Origin: an uncultured Clostridia bacterium
Lineage (GTDB): Bacteria; Bacillota; Clostridia; TANB77; CAG-508
Reading direction: 5' to 3'
NCBI GenBank assembly: GCA_944386755.1
Contig: CALXCF010000013.1
Coordinates: 1 to 43,980 of the forward strand
DNA: 43,980 nt
The notes under the pieces were generated by a model, which was not told where the DNA came from, did no database searches, and worked only from the letters and a program-made list of their open reading frames with translations. Positions within the stretch are counted from its first letter, which is position 1, and each line of letters starts with the position of its first letter. The position numbers and the translations under genes are program-made. This document shows, piece after piece, positions 34,257-42,162 of this stretch.

Positions 34257-35017
34257 TCACTCACTTTTATTTTTCCAATATAATACAATACTTTTGTTTT
34301 TTTACCATTTTCATCTTCAATTTCATAATTTTTAATTTTTTCTGTTCTGAAATATCTCTCTAATTCTATTAATGGTATATTTATATTTATTATATGAAAC
34401 TCTCCAGTTTTTGATAAAATATGTTTACATTTTATTAAAAATTTATTTAAACTGTCTCCATTAAAATAATGTATTCCCATTGAACAAATTAATATATCAT
34501 ATTTCATTTTTTTAAAGTTTGCTTGTAAAAAATCCGAAATAATAAATTTACAATCTTTAAATCTACTATCTTTCTTTGCAATATTTAACATATTTTTTGA
34601 AACATCAAGTAATGTAATATTTTGATATCCACCGTCTATCACTTTCTTCATTTCTATGCCACTACCTGAACAAATAGATAATATCGGTATTTGTTTTGGT
34701 AAGTTATTTTTATTTAAATTATTTACTATAAAATCTCCTATAATTTTATGACTTTGCATTTTTTTATTATATATTTCACATATTTCATTATAAAAGATAC
34801 TAACTTCTTCATTTGAAGCGTCTTCTACTAAATAATAATTATCTATAAAAGATGTATAGAAAAATCTACCACTTGTGGTATTTACCTTTAAAAATTTAAT
34901 TTTTTCTTTCTTATCTAAAATTTTTATCCACGCTGGTCTACTATTCACTTCTATTTTATCATATTCAAAATTCAATAATCCTCTGTTAGTAGTATAATAT
35001 TCACTAATTTCTATCAT
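34253..35017 (-). CDS. SAM-dependent methyltransferase
   Basis: 254 residues with a class I Rossmann methyltransferase core: ILSICSGSGIEMKKVI (motif I, about residue 141), TLLDVSKNMLNIAKK (motif II), DILICSMGIHYF (motif IV). The N-terminal ~130 residues are not recognised. The substrate may be the peptide, a nucleobase or a cofactor. A methyltransferase next to ThyA- and LOG-type genes recalls the bacimethrin pathway. Confidence 0.85.
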   Translation of the reverse strand: MIEISEYYTTNRGLLNFEYDKIEVNSRPAWIKILDKKEKIKFLKVNTTSGRFFYTSFIDNYYLVEDASNEEVSIFYNEICEIYNKKMQSHKIIGDFIVNNLNKNNLPKQIPILSICSGSGIEMKKVIDGGYQNITLLDVSKNMLNIAKKDSRFKDCKFIISDFLQANFKKMKYDILICSMGIHYFNGDSLNKFLIKCKHILSKTGEFHIININIPLIELERYFRTEKIKNYEIEDENGKKTKVLYYIGKIKVSD

Positions 35018-35029
35018 TCTTTACCTCTT

Positions 35030-35872
35030 CTAAAAATTTTTATCAGTTAGATATTCAACTTCATCTTTCAATCCTAGTTCTCTGAAAACTTTAAGTCTCC
35101 TCTTACACTCACTACATGTTCCATCAGCAATATCACTATCCGAAACACAAGTTCTTGTTTTGCTTAATGGAATCTTTTTTTCTTTTGCCCATAAAATCAA
35201 GTCCTTTTTAAATATAACTTTATCTGTTAATTCTAAATCTATTAAAGGAGAAGTAATTTGCCAATTCCAATCTCCTAAATTTATACATACATTTAATGTT
35301 TGACTTCTTAATGATAATATACTTAATTCAGGACATGTAGTATCGTCTCCAACAGAACCTGTTAATATTGTTCTTACACTTTCATTATATTTTGAATTTA
35401 CGTATGTAGCATACATAACCGCATAATTTTGCAACGTAGAATTTCTTAAAGGATGTCCTATTGCTTTCATTCTTTCTTTTGGGAAATCATTTTTCAATTG
35501 CTTTGCAGGTATATCTTCGTCATTTAATATGAATAAATCTTTTACCCTATCACCATATTTTTCTTTATAAAAATTTATATAATATTGTGTAGATTCAAGT
35601 TCTTTTTTCTCAGCTCTTGCCCCTCTTTTTATAAATAGAGGATATACATTTACTCCGAATTTTTCTATTATATATGATAAAGTTATTACCGAATCTAATC
35701 CCCCAGAAATTAATAATACAATAGAATCATTTTTATCTATATTTACAATAAATCCTCTTTCTTTTAATAAAATCTGTTCTATTTTTTTCTTATTATAATC
35801 AAAATTCCTCTGATTATTTTTAACAATTTTTAAAATTTCTGTTTCATTTTGTTTATTTATTAAATCATTCAT
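35030..35872 (-). CDS. QueC-like PP-loop ATPase
   Basis: 280 residues. PP-loop motif SGGLDS (56-61) as in QueC, the enzyme that amidates and dehydrates 7-carboxy-7-deazaguanine to preQ0. The C-terminal zinc region TCVSDSDIADGTCSECKRR keeps Cys242, 253 and 256; the remaining QueC ligand position is Asp250 instead of Cys. No queD, queE or folE lies nearby, so ordinary queuosine synthesis is unlikely here. QueC relatives (such as QatC) are known to act on peptides or proteins, so it may adenylate a carboxylate and join it to an amine. It overlaps the ThyA-like gene by 8 bp. Confidence 0.8.
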   Translation of the reverse strand: MNDLINKQNETEILKIVKNNQRNFDYNKKKIEQILLKERGFIVNIDKNDSIVLLISGGLDSVITLSYIIEKFGVNVYPLFIKRGARAEKKELESTQYYINFYKEKYGDRVKDLFILNDEDIPAKQLKNDFPKERMKAIGHPLRNSTLQNYAVMYATYVNSKYNESVRTILTGSVGDDTTCPELSILSLRSQTLNVCINLGDWNWQITSPLIDLELTDKVIFKKDLILWAKEKKIPLSKTRTCVSDSDIADGTCSECKRRLKVFRELGLKDEVEYLTDKNF

Positions 35873-36485
35873 TTATTATTTGCTTTCCTTTCTCTAAATC
35901 TTTTTCATAAATATGAGCTGACATTATATATAAATTTAATTCTGTATTTTCAACATTTAATGTTCTAGCCATATCATTTAATATTAATGTTAAACAGGTT
36001 GCATCGGCATACATTTTTTTACAAATATCTTGACTTCTAAAAAAAGTGTTAAGAATTATAGTATTATCTCTAACCTTAAAATCTAATACATTTATACAAG
36101 GCGAATGTTTCTTATCTCCTTTTGGATTATTCAAACATATAGTAGCTGATTTTGATTCGATATTTTTTAGCAACTTTTCTTTAACACTTTCGAGCTGATT
36201 TATACCATCATAATTTTTCAATCTTTGTCCATAACTATATCCCCAATTCAATACATTTTCATTCGAAAAAAAGTTTTTTTTCATCCATTCAATCATAGAT
36301 AAATCTCCAAATTTTTTTATAAAACTATCATTTTCATCTGGATTCTCTATTCTTATATGAAGTCCGAGAATTTCATATAGTTTATCTTCTCCATCATGTA
36401 TAACTTGCCCTTTTTCATTTATCAACTTTATAGATTCTTTCCAAGCTTTTCCAATCGAATTTCCTTTAATATAATAATTTTCCAT
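35865..36485 (-). CDS. Thymidylate-synthase-like protein, predicted cytosine nucleotide hydroxymethylase
   Basis: 206 residues, shorter than ThyA (264) but with its core: catalytic Cys130 in SPCINVLDF, phosphate-binding RSQD (150-153), and AHIYEKD (His191, Tyr193). The residue matching E. coli ThyA Asn177 is Asp161 (MYADATCLTLIL versus PFNIASYALLV). Asp at that site is the hallmark of dCMP/CMP hydroxymethylases such as T4 dCMP hydroxymethylase and MilA, so a cytosine nucleotide is the likely substrate. The start is ATG at 36485 with GGAAG 9 nt upstream; an in-frame TTG at 36494 is too close to that site. Confidence 0.82.
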   Translation of the reverse strand: MENYYIKGNSIGKAWKESIKLINEKGQVIHDGEDKLYEILGLHIRIENPDENDSFIKKFGDLSMIEWMKKNFFSNENVLNWGYSYGQRLKNYDGINQLESVKEKLLKNIESKSATICLNNPKGDKKHSPCINVLDFKVRDNTIILNTFFRSQDICKKMYADATCLTLILNDMARTLNVENTELNLYIMSAHIYEKDLEKGKQIINE

Positions 36486-36490
36486 ATTTT

Positions 36491-37123
36491 TCAACTTCCT
36501 TTCTTATTATGTAATGAATTATCAGCTAACCTATATAACTTCTCATATTTTTTTATTTTAGGTAAAGTAACAGATTTATCACCATTATAAATTCCATTAT
36601 ATCCATTCTTTGCTTGTCCAGATAATGGTACAATGCATATTTTTATTACTTCTGTTCCATAATCAATAATTCCATCTTTAATATTAGTACATTTTAATTT
36701 CAAATTATTTTTAGATAAATTTACAAGTTCTAAAGTTAGTTTTATTGGATTTTTATATCCACAGCCTGCATTTACAAACCCTAATCCAGCATGATAAATC
36801 CCCCATCTAGCCAAAGTAGTTGTATTATATAATCGAATAATATGAGCATCATCTGCTCCCAAATATTCAAAGGTTTCAGTCAATACAAATTCACCTGGTT
36901 TTAATATTATTTCATCTTGATTTTCAAATAGTTCAAAATATTTACTAGTATCACTAACCTCATTAATATCAATAAATTCATCACTTCTTCTATTTTTATA
37001 ATATTTATTTCCTAAATGACAATAATAACAATTAGGTCCTTGAAAATCATCAAAATATGGATCAATTGTAATATTATTTTTTTCTATTAATTTTTTTGTC
37101 TCTATATCATTCGCTACTGACAT
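36491..37123 (-). CDS. dCTP deaminase/dUTPase-family protein
   Basis: 210 residues. LKPGEFVLTETFEYL and TTTLARWGIYHAGLGFVNAGCG match the DCD fold, with Arg106 and Glu132 (LTLELVN) in the positions of the E. coli Dcd catalytic Arg115 and Glu138; the catalytic Ser111 is Thr102. It should deaminate or hydrolyse a (modified) pyrimidine deoxynucleotide. An N-terminal Cys pair (NCYYC) is extra. AAGGAGG precedes the ATG; the stop overlaps the TTG of the ThyA-like ORF. Confidence 0.8.
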   Translation of the reverse strand: MSVANDIETKKLIEKNNITIDPYFDDFQGPNCYYCHLGNKYYKNRRSDEFIDINEVSDTSKYFELFENQDEIILKPGEFVLTETFEYLGADDAHIIRLYNTTTLARWGIYHAGLGFVNAGCGYKNPIKLTLELVNLSKNNLKLKCTNIKDGIIDYGTEVIKICIVPLSGQAKNGYNGIYNGDKSVTLPKIKKYEKLYRLADNSLHNKKGS

Positions 37124-37124
37124 C

Positions 37125-37697
37125 TTAATCCTCCTTATCTTTATTTATAAGATTTAAAATTTTTTTCTTTATATCTTCTATACTATCAACCACTAAAAGT
37201 TTTTCACCATAATTTATATTCATATCTTTCAAATGTTTATATATATTAATATACTCTTTAGTCATTCCTCCCGAAAAACTTACACAGATTATTTTTTTAG
37301 CAAAGAAAGTAGCCAAAAATAATTCACTCATCGTTCCCCTTCCTCCATCAATGCTAATAACTATATCTGCCGTATGAATAACATCTAAGGATCTTCTAAA
37401 GAACACTTCATTAATTGCATATTTCTCTTTTAAAAATTTTAATTCACTAAAACCATCACTCGGAAAATTAAAATTATTAATATGTTCTTCTAAATTTCTC
37501 CCTGGAGAATATCCTATAACTTCTCCACCATTTTTAAGAGAACCTTTTGCTACATAATAAGATATACCAGGACATGCTCCTGTTATTGTGATTAATTTAT
37601 TTGCCGAAATCCATTCTCCTAATTCATAACATTTATTTATTAAGTCATCATCAATGTTTCCGAACGCAGTTCCTATAATTGCAATTTTTTTTATCAT
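37125..37697 (-). CDS. LOG-family nucleotide phosphoribohydrolase
   Basis: 190 residues. The Rossmann-like SLOG/LOG fold with IAIIGTAFGNIDDD at the N-terminus, ITGACPGISYYVAKG, and the signature DGGRGTMSE (residues 117-125; family form PGGxGTxxE). Such enzymes cut the glycosidic bond of nucleoside monophosphates, freeing the base. Beside the ThyA-like gene it forms the same pair as MilA/MilB (mildiomycin) and BcmA/BcmB (bacimethrin). Start at 37697 with AAGGATGG upstream; an ORF extension to 37754 runs through the hairpin at 37720-37755 and is rejected. Confidence 0.85.
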   Translation of the reverse strand: MIKKIAIIGTAFGNIDDDLINKCYELGEWISANKLITITGACPGISYYVAKGSLKNGGEVIGYSPGRNLEEHINNFNFPSDGFSELKFLKEKYAINEVFFRRSLDVIHTADIVISIDGGRGTMSELFLATFFAKKIICVSFSGGMTKEYINIYKHLKDMNINYGEKLLVVDSIEDIKKKILNLINKDKED

Positions 37698-37719
37698 AGT
37701 AACCATCCTTTTTAACACA

Positions 37720-37755
37720 AATGGGAATATATATAAAATTATATATATTCCCATT
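37720..37755 (-). terminator. Perfect hairpin between precursor peptide and biosynthetic genes
   Basis: A perfect 16-bp stem (AATGGGAATATATATA and its complement) with loop AAAT, 14 nt after the peptide stop codon. The U-tract that follows is weak, so partial termination or an mRNA end that protects the upstream peptide message is expected. This is a common way to make much more precursor than enzyme. Confidence 0.7.
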
Positions 37756-37769
37756 AAATAAATCTTTTG

Positions 37770-37841
37770 TTAATCACCACAAGCAGAAAATGCCCATGCA
37801 TCTGATTCATAGTATTCTTCAATTTCTTCATTTTTATTCAT
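37770..37841 (-). CDS. 23-residue RiPP precursor peptide candidate
   Basis: A tiny ORF with an ideal site (AAAGGAGG, 8 nt before the ATG), first in the operon. The N-terminal half is acidic (MNKNEEIEEYYE), as in leaders, and the C-terminal eight residues are WAFSACGD, with a single Cys, a Trp and a Phe: good targets for radical SAM chemistry (thioether, cyclophane). Its length is that of PqqA. The stop is followed by the hairpin at 37720-37755. Its position before genes for RRE, radical SAM/SPASM and peptidase proteins is the main support. Confidence 0.75.
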   Translation of the reverse strand: MNKNEEIEEYYESDAWAFSACGD

Positions 37842-38004
37842 AGTTTTATCCTCCTTTCGAATGTTTTTATGTAAATAAATTACATTTAACCAATCTATAA
37901 ATATCTGATAATACGATATTTATTAACAGTTTCAAACTTCGATGTATAAAGGGATAATTAATTAAGTTCTATTTATTATATTACATCTCATTATTTTTGA
38001 TGAT

Positions 38005-38033
38005 ATTATATACCTTCATTTTATTAATGTCAA
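38005..38033 (-). promoter_or_regulatory. Perfect-consensus promoter of the RiPP/nucleobase operon
   Basis: Minus strand TTGACA (38028-38033), exactly 17 bp, TATAAT (38005-38010). The transcript would start near 37998 and have about 155 nt of leader before the peptide, containing a hairpin TAAATATC / GATATTTA around 37901-37925. Confidence 0.85.
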
Positions 38034-38082
38034 TATAAATATCAAATTTTCCTGTAAGTTTTTGTAATTTTATTGTAATTTT

Positions 38083-38604
38083 TTATCTTTCAGAATCTTC
38101 ATCTTTAAAAGTTTCTTGCATTCCTTTTAAGTTTTCTTTTTTTCTTTCAATTTGCTCTAATATTCTTTTCTCCGCATCTGTATAATCTCCATGATGCCCT
38201 ACTTGAATTTGACGAGGATCTCCATTTGCTAAATTAATTGATGATATCATCATTTTAGCCTTATAGCCTAAGCATTTAGGATTATTATAATCGTCCTCTG
38301 TTATTCCAAGATAATTTGTTCCATCAATTTCTGGAATAACTCTAACATAAAAGTAATTTCTATGAGATGTTTCTGCTTCCGGATATCTTTTACCTTGTCG
38401 TTCATATTCTTTTTTATTTTTTGCTATTCTTTTTTCTATTCTCTTTTCTCCTCTTTCTATATCCTGTTCACTATAATACATAGCCAAAATTTCGCTTTCG
38501 CTTATTCTATTACTTCTTTTTCTTGTACCATCTTTTCCTTCTAAATGAACTTCTGCACTTTTTCTAATCCTATCTCTAAAATTTTTTGAACTTTCCTTTC
38601 CCAT
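38083..38604 (-). CDS. Hypothetical protein, highly charged
   Basis: 173 residues, no family recognised with confidence. N-terminal 70 residues are very basic with charged helix (ERGEKRIEKRIAKNKKEYER). The middle NYFYVRVIPEIDGTNYLGITEDDYNNPKCLGY looks like a folded beta unit. Soluble, no signal peptide. AAAGGAAG precedes the ATG. It lies between mutS and the RiPP operon with a GGGAC element behind its start. Related proteins may occur in Clostridia mobile regions, but I cannot confirm that. Confidence 0.6.
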   Translation of the reverse strand: MGKESSKNFRDRIRKSAEVHLEGKDGTRKRSNRISESEILAMYYSEQDIERGEKRIEKRIAKNKKEYERQGKRYPEAETSHRNYFYVRVIPEIDGTNYLGITEDDYNNPKCLGYKAKMMISSINLANGDPRQIQVGHHGDYTDAEKRILEQIERKKENLKGMQETFKDEDSER

Positions 38605-38628
38605 TTTTAGGACTTCCTTTCTTTTATT

Positions 38629-38686
38629 TAATATTTTAGATCTGTCCCTTTCGTTTCAAAATGAAACATTTTGGCACGTCCCTATT
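38629..38686. repeat. GGGAC-type palindromic element, copy 6, overlapping the mutS stop
   Basis: Almost identical to copy 5 at 25096-25156, including the TAATATTTTA lead, GTTTCAAAATGAAAC palindrome and GGCACGTCCCTATTTTA end. The mutS TAA stop (38682-38684) sits in its right edge. Confidence 0.75.
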
Positions 38687-41306
38687 TTAACTTTTCTTTA
38701 ATTTTCACTAGTGTATTCAAAGCATCAATTGGTGTTAATTCATTCAAATTAATTTTATCCACCTCATGGGCAATCTCTGCTAGTTTGTAATTATATAAAT
38801 CAAACTGTCCTTCAACTTGCTTTTTATCTTGTTTTTCCTGTTTCTTTCCTGTTAAAATATTTTTTCTTTCTAATGAACGTAATATTTCATTAGCCTTTTG
38901 TGTAACAGCTTTTGGGACACCTGCTAATCTTGCAACATGTATTCCATAGCTTTCATCTGTTCCTCCTCTTACAATCTTTCTTAAAAAGATTATATCTTCT
39001 CCTTTTTCCTTTACTGCGATAGAATAGTTTTTAACACCATCTAGTTTTTCCTCTAGTTCAGTTAATTCATGATAGTGTGTTGCAAATAATGTTTTAGCCC
39101 CACATTTTTCTTTGTCTGCTATATATTCTGCAACAGCCCATGCAATTGAAAGTCCATCATATGTAGAAGTTCCTCTTCCTATTTCATCTAATATTACTAA
39201 ACTATTTTTAGTTGCTTCTTTAAGTATTGTTGCAACTTCCATCATCTCAACCATAAATGTACTTTGTCCCATACTCAAATCATCTGATGCTCCAACTCTT
39301 GTAAAGATTTTATCAACTACTCCAATTTTTGCTGAAGTTGCTGGTACAAAACTTCCTACTTGTGCCATTAATGTAATTAATGCTACTTGTCTCATATATG
39401 TTGATTTTCCCGCCATATTAGGTCCAGTTATTACTGCTAATCTATTGTCTCCTTCATCAAGATATGTATCATTTTCAACAAATCCACCTGCTCCTAATAT
39501 TTTTTCAATTACTGGATGTCTTCCTTCTTTTATATCTATTGTGCCATATGAATTCACTTCAGGCATACAATAATTCATATCTTCTGCAACTTGTGCAAAG
39601 GATGCTAGAACATCTAATGTTGCAACAACTTCACTTGTCTTTTGTAACCTTCTAATATTTTTTGCTATCTCTTCTCTAATCTTCGTAAATGCTTCATACT
39701 CTAAACTGGTAACTTTTTCTTCTGCACCTAAAATTTGATTTTCCAAATTCTTTAATTCTTCTGTAATATATCTTTCAGCATTTGTTAATGTTTGTTTACG
39801 AATATATCTTTCTGGCACTTGACTTAAGTTTGATTTTGTTACTTCAATAAAATATCCAAATACTTTATTAAATCCAACTTTTAGATTTTTTATTCCTGTT
39901 TTTTCTTTTTCATCTGCTTCTAACTGAATTAACCAATTCTTCCCTTCAGTCTGTGCAGTTTTCAATTTATCAATTTCTTCATCATATCCAAGTTTAATAA
40001 TTCCACCATCTGTAATACTCATAGGTGGCTCTTCAACAATAGCCTTATCTATTAGTTGATACATATCCTGTAACTCATCTAAATTCTCATATAAATCTTG
40101 TAACATTTCAGATTTACATTTACTTAATACCTGCTTTACTTCTGGTAATTTATATAGCGAATTTTTCAATGTAATCATATCTCTTGCATTAGCATTTCCA
40201 TAAGCCATTTTTCCAGATAATCTTTCAATATCATAAACCTTTTTTAAATTGTCTATTATATCTCCTCTTAAAATAACGTCATCTTTTAGCTCTTTTACTG
40301 CATTTAACCTTCTATTTATTTCTGTAACATCAATTAATGGGTCACTTAGCCATCTTCTAAGCATTCTTCCTCCCATTGAAGTTGCTGTTTTATCTAAAAC
40401 CCATAAAAGTGTACCTTTTTTAGATTTATCTCTCATCTTTTCAGTAATTTCAAGATTTCTTCTTGCATTTATATCTAATGCCATATATCTTGATAGTTTA
40501 TATATTTTAATTTTATTAATATGGTCTAAACTTGTTTTTTGAGTTTGCTCTATATACTCTATTAAAGCATTTATAGAAGGAACTGCTAAAGTATATTGTT
40601 CTAAATCCTCTATTTTTTTATTTTTATTATCTAAGATATTAAATCTTAAAGATAATATGTCAATATCATATTTAAAAAATTCATCTTTAAAATGTGTAAT
40701 ATATATATTCTCAAATCTTTCCTTTATTTTGTTTATTTCATCAGTACAATCTCCCATCATTGTATTAATTACTAACTCTGATGGAGTATATCTCGCAATC
40801 TCATCTAACAACATTGGGAAATTATAGTTATCTTTGATTTCCGCTGAATAAAACTCTCCTGTTGATATATCACATACACTAATTCCATAATAAATACCAG
40901 ATTTAAAAATAGACATTATATAATTATTTTTTCTTTCTTCTAGCATATTACTCTCTACAATAGTTCCTGGAGTTACGACTCTAATAACTCCTCTTTTTAC
41001 AATACCTTTTGTCTTTTTAGGGTCTTCTAACTGTTCACAAATTGCAACTTTATATCCTTTAGCTACTAATTTTGCAATATACATTTCTGCTGCATGATGT
41101 GGAACTCCTGCCATTGGAGCCCTTTCTTCTTGTCCGCAATCTTTTCCTGTTAAAGTTATTTCTAGCTCTCTTGCAGCAAGTATTGCATCATCAAAAAACA
41201 TTTCATAAAAGTCACCTAAACGGTAGAATAATATGCAATCTTTATATTGTTCTTTTGTTTCAAGATATCTTTGCATCATAGGTGAAAATTCGTTTTTTTC
41301 TGCCAT
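38682..41306 (-). CDS. mutS: DNA mismatch repair protein MutS
   Basis: About 874 residues. Recognises mismatches and recruits MutL. Seen: the mismatch-binding FYRLGDFYEMF near residue 30, core and clamp domains, Walker A GPNMAGKSTYMRQ, Walker B-type ILDEIGRGTSTYDG, FATHYHEL, and a C-terminal ~75-residue tail (AEIAHEVDKINLNELTPIDAL) that mediates tetramerisation. The start at 41306 (MAEKNEFSP) is preferred; the ATG at 41318 has the only AAAGGA directly against it. mutL is not in the window. Confidence 0.96.
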   Translation of the reverse strand: MAEKNEFSPMMQRYLETKEQYKDCILFYRLGDFYEMFFDDAILAARELEITLTGKDCGQEERAPMAGVPHHAAEMYIAKLVAKGYKVAICEQLEDPKKTKGIVKRGVIRVVTPGTIVESNMLEERKNNYIMSIFKSGIYYGISVCDISTGEFYSAEIKDNYNFPMLLDEIARYTPSELVINTMMGDCTDEINKIKERFENIYITHFKDEFFKYDIDILSLRFNILDNKNKKIEDLEQYTLAVPSINALIEYIEQTQKTSLDHINKIKIYKLSRYMALDINARRNLEITEKMRDKSKKGTLLWVLDKTATSMGGRMLRRWLSDPLIDVTEINRRLNAVKELKDDVILRGDIIDNLKKVYDIERLSGKMAYGNANARDMITLKNSLYKLPEVKQVLSKCKSEMLQDLYENLDELQDMYQLIDKAIVEEPPMSITDGGIIKLGYDEEIDKLKTAQTEGKNWLIQLEADEKEKTGIKNLKVGFNKVFGYFIEVTKSNLSQVPERYIRKQTLTNAERYITEELKNLENQILGAEEKVTSLEYEAFTKIREEIAKNIRRLQKTSEVVATLDVLASFAQVAEDMNYCMPEVNSYGTIDIKEGRHPVIEKILGAGGFVENDTYLDEGDNRLAVITGPNMAGKSTYMRQVALITLMAQVGSFVPATSAKIGVVDKIFTRVGASDDLSMGQSTFMVEMMEVATILKEATKNSLVILDEIGRGTSTYDGLSIAWAVAEYIADKEKCGAKTLFATHYHELTELEEKLDGVKNYSIAVKEKGEDIIFLRKIVRGGTDESYGIHVARLAGVPKAVTQKANEILRSLERKNILTGKKQEKQDKKQVEGQFDLYNYKLAEIAHEVDKINLNELTPIDALNTLVKIKEKLK

Positions 41307-41327
41307 TAATTTCTTCATTCCTTTCTC

Positions 41328-41393
41328 TGGTCGGTTTGGTCAGTTTGGGGACAGGTTCGTACTGACCATTTTTGGTCACTTTAGGGACGCCAC
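41328..41393. repeat. GGGAC-type palindromic element, copy 7
   Basis: In front of mutS: GGTCAGTTTGGGGACAGG ... ACTGACC, then TTTAGGGACGCC. The stem GGTCAGT / ACTGACC brackets GGGGAC, and a further GGTCA follows. More divergent than the other copies. Confidence 0.55.
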
Positions 41394-41437
41394 TTTTTTA
41401 ATAGTTAAGTAAATACACCCTTTATCCAGAATTACAA

Positions 41438-42145
41438 TTATTTTTCAATGTTTCTAAGTTTTTCTTTAAACTCTAGTATACTCTCCCCATTATATTCTGG
41501 TAAATTATCATATTTTTTTAAAATTTCATCTTGTACTTCTTTTTTATCTACCATAAACTTTACATTTCCTAAATTTGAAACATCTTCTAAACTTAATTTT
41601 TTTGTACCTTTATATTCTTCTAAATATTTCAATCTTGAATATATAACATTTACAGTTTGACTTAATAACTCACTTTGTTTTTTTAGTACATATTCAAATA
41701 AATTAACAATACTATTATCAACTTCAACTGCATAATTTGATAACACTGTTGAATATATCTCTAAATCAAGCATATTTATATTAAATATTTTTGGATTAGC
41801 TTTAATTAGCTTGTTTGTTTCCTCTTGTGTCATAAAATAATATGAATCTAACTTTTCACATATTGCTTTGATTTTTTTATTTACATTAAGATTAATCATA
41901 TTTCTGTTTTTCATAATCATATTAAGTACGTCATTTTTATATATTACTTCTTGTGTTTCTTCTAGTCCTTTATTTCTAGATTGAAAAAACTTAAATATCT
42001 CTGTTAATTGTTCAATAAATTTTTGTTTTGATATGTCATGTCCTTTTGTTGCTACTTTTAAATATATATCAGCTATGTCTTTTACGTCTATTCCTAATTT
42101 TACAATTGTTTTTACATTTTCTTCTTTAACTTCATTTGTATTCAT
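41438..42145 (-). CDS. Helical-repeat protein of unknown function
   Basis: 235 residues, mostly helical. The middle (KAICEKLDSYYFMTQEETNK, then LIKANPKIFNINMLDLEIYS) has the spacing of mTERF-like helical repeats (a helix pair ending in a Pro-containing turn); the same type of unit occurs in the two neighbouring genes, so the three probably form a functional set. No enzyme motif. AAGGAGA precedes the ATG. It begins 17 bp after the 101-residue gene. Confidence 0.6.
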   Translation of the reverse strand: MNTNEVKEENVKTIVKLGIDVKDIADIYLKVATKGHDISKQKFIEQLTEIFKFFQSRNKGLEETQEVIYKNDVLNMIMKNRNMINLNVNKKIKAICEKLDSYYFMTQEETNKLIKANPKIFNINMLDLEIYSTVLSNYAVEVDNSIVNLFEYVLKKQSELLSQTVNVIYSRLKYLEEYKGTKKLSLEDVSNLGNVKFMVDKKEVQDEILKKYDNLPEYNGESILEFKEKLRNIEK

Positions 42146-42162
42146 AATTTATTCTTCTCCTT

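Noticed and set aside
37698..37754. 19-residue N-terminal extension of the LOG-family protein
   Set aside because: It runs through the perfect hairpin; the better start is the ATG at 37697.
39112..39573. 153-codon plus-strand ORF inside mutS
   Set aside because: Antisense shadow of the MutS ATPase domain.
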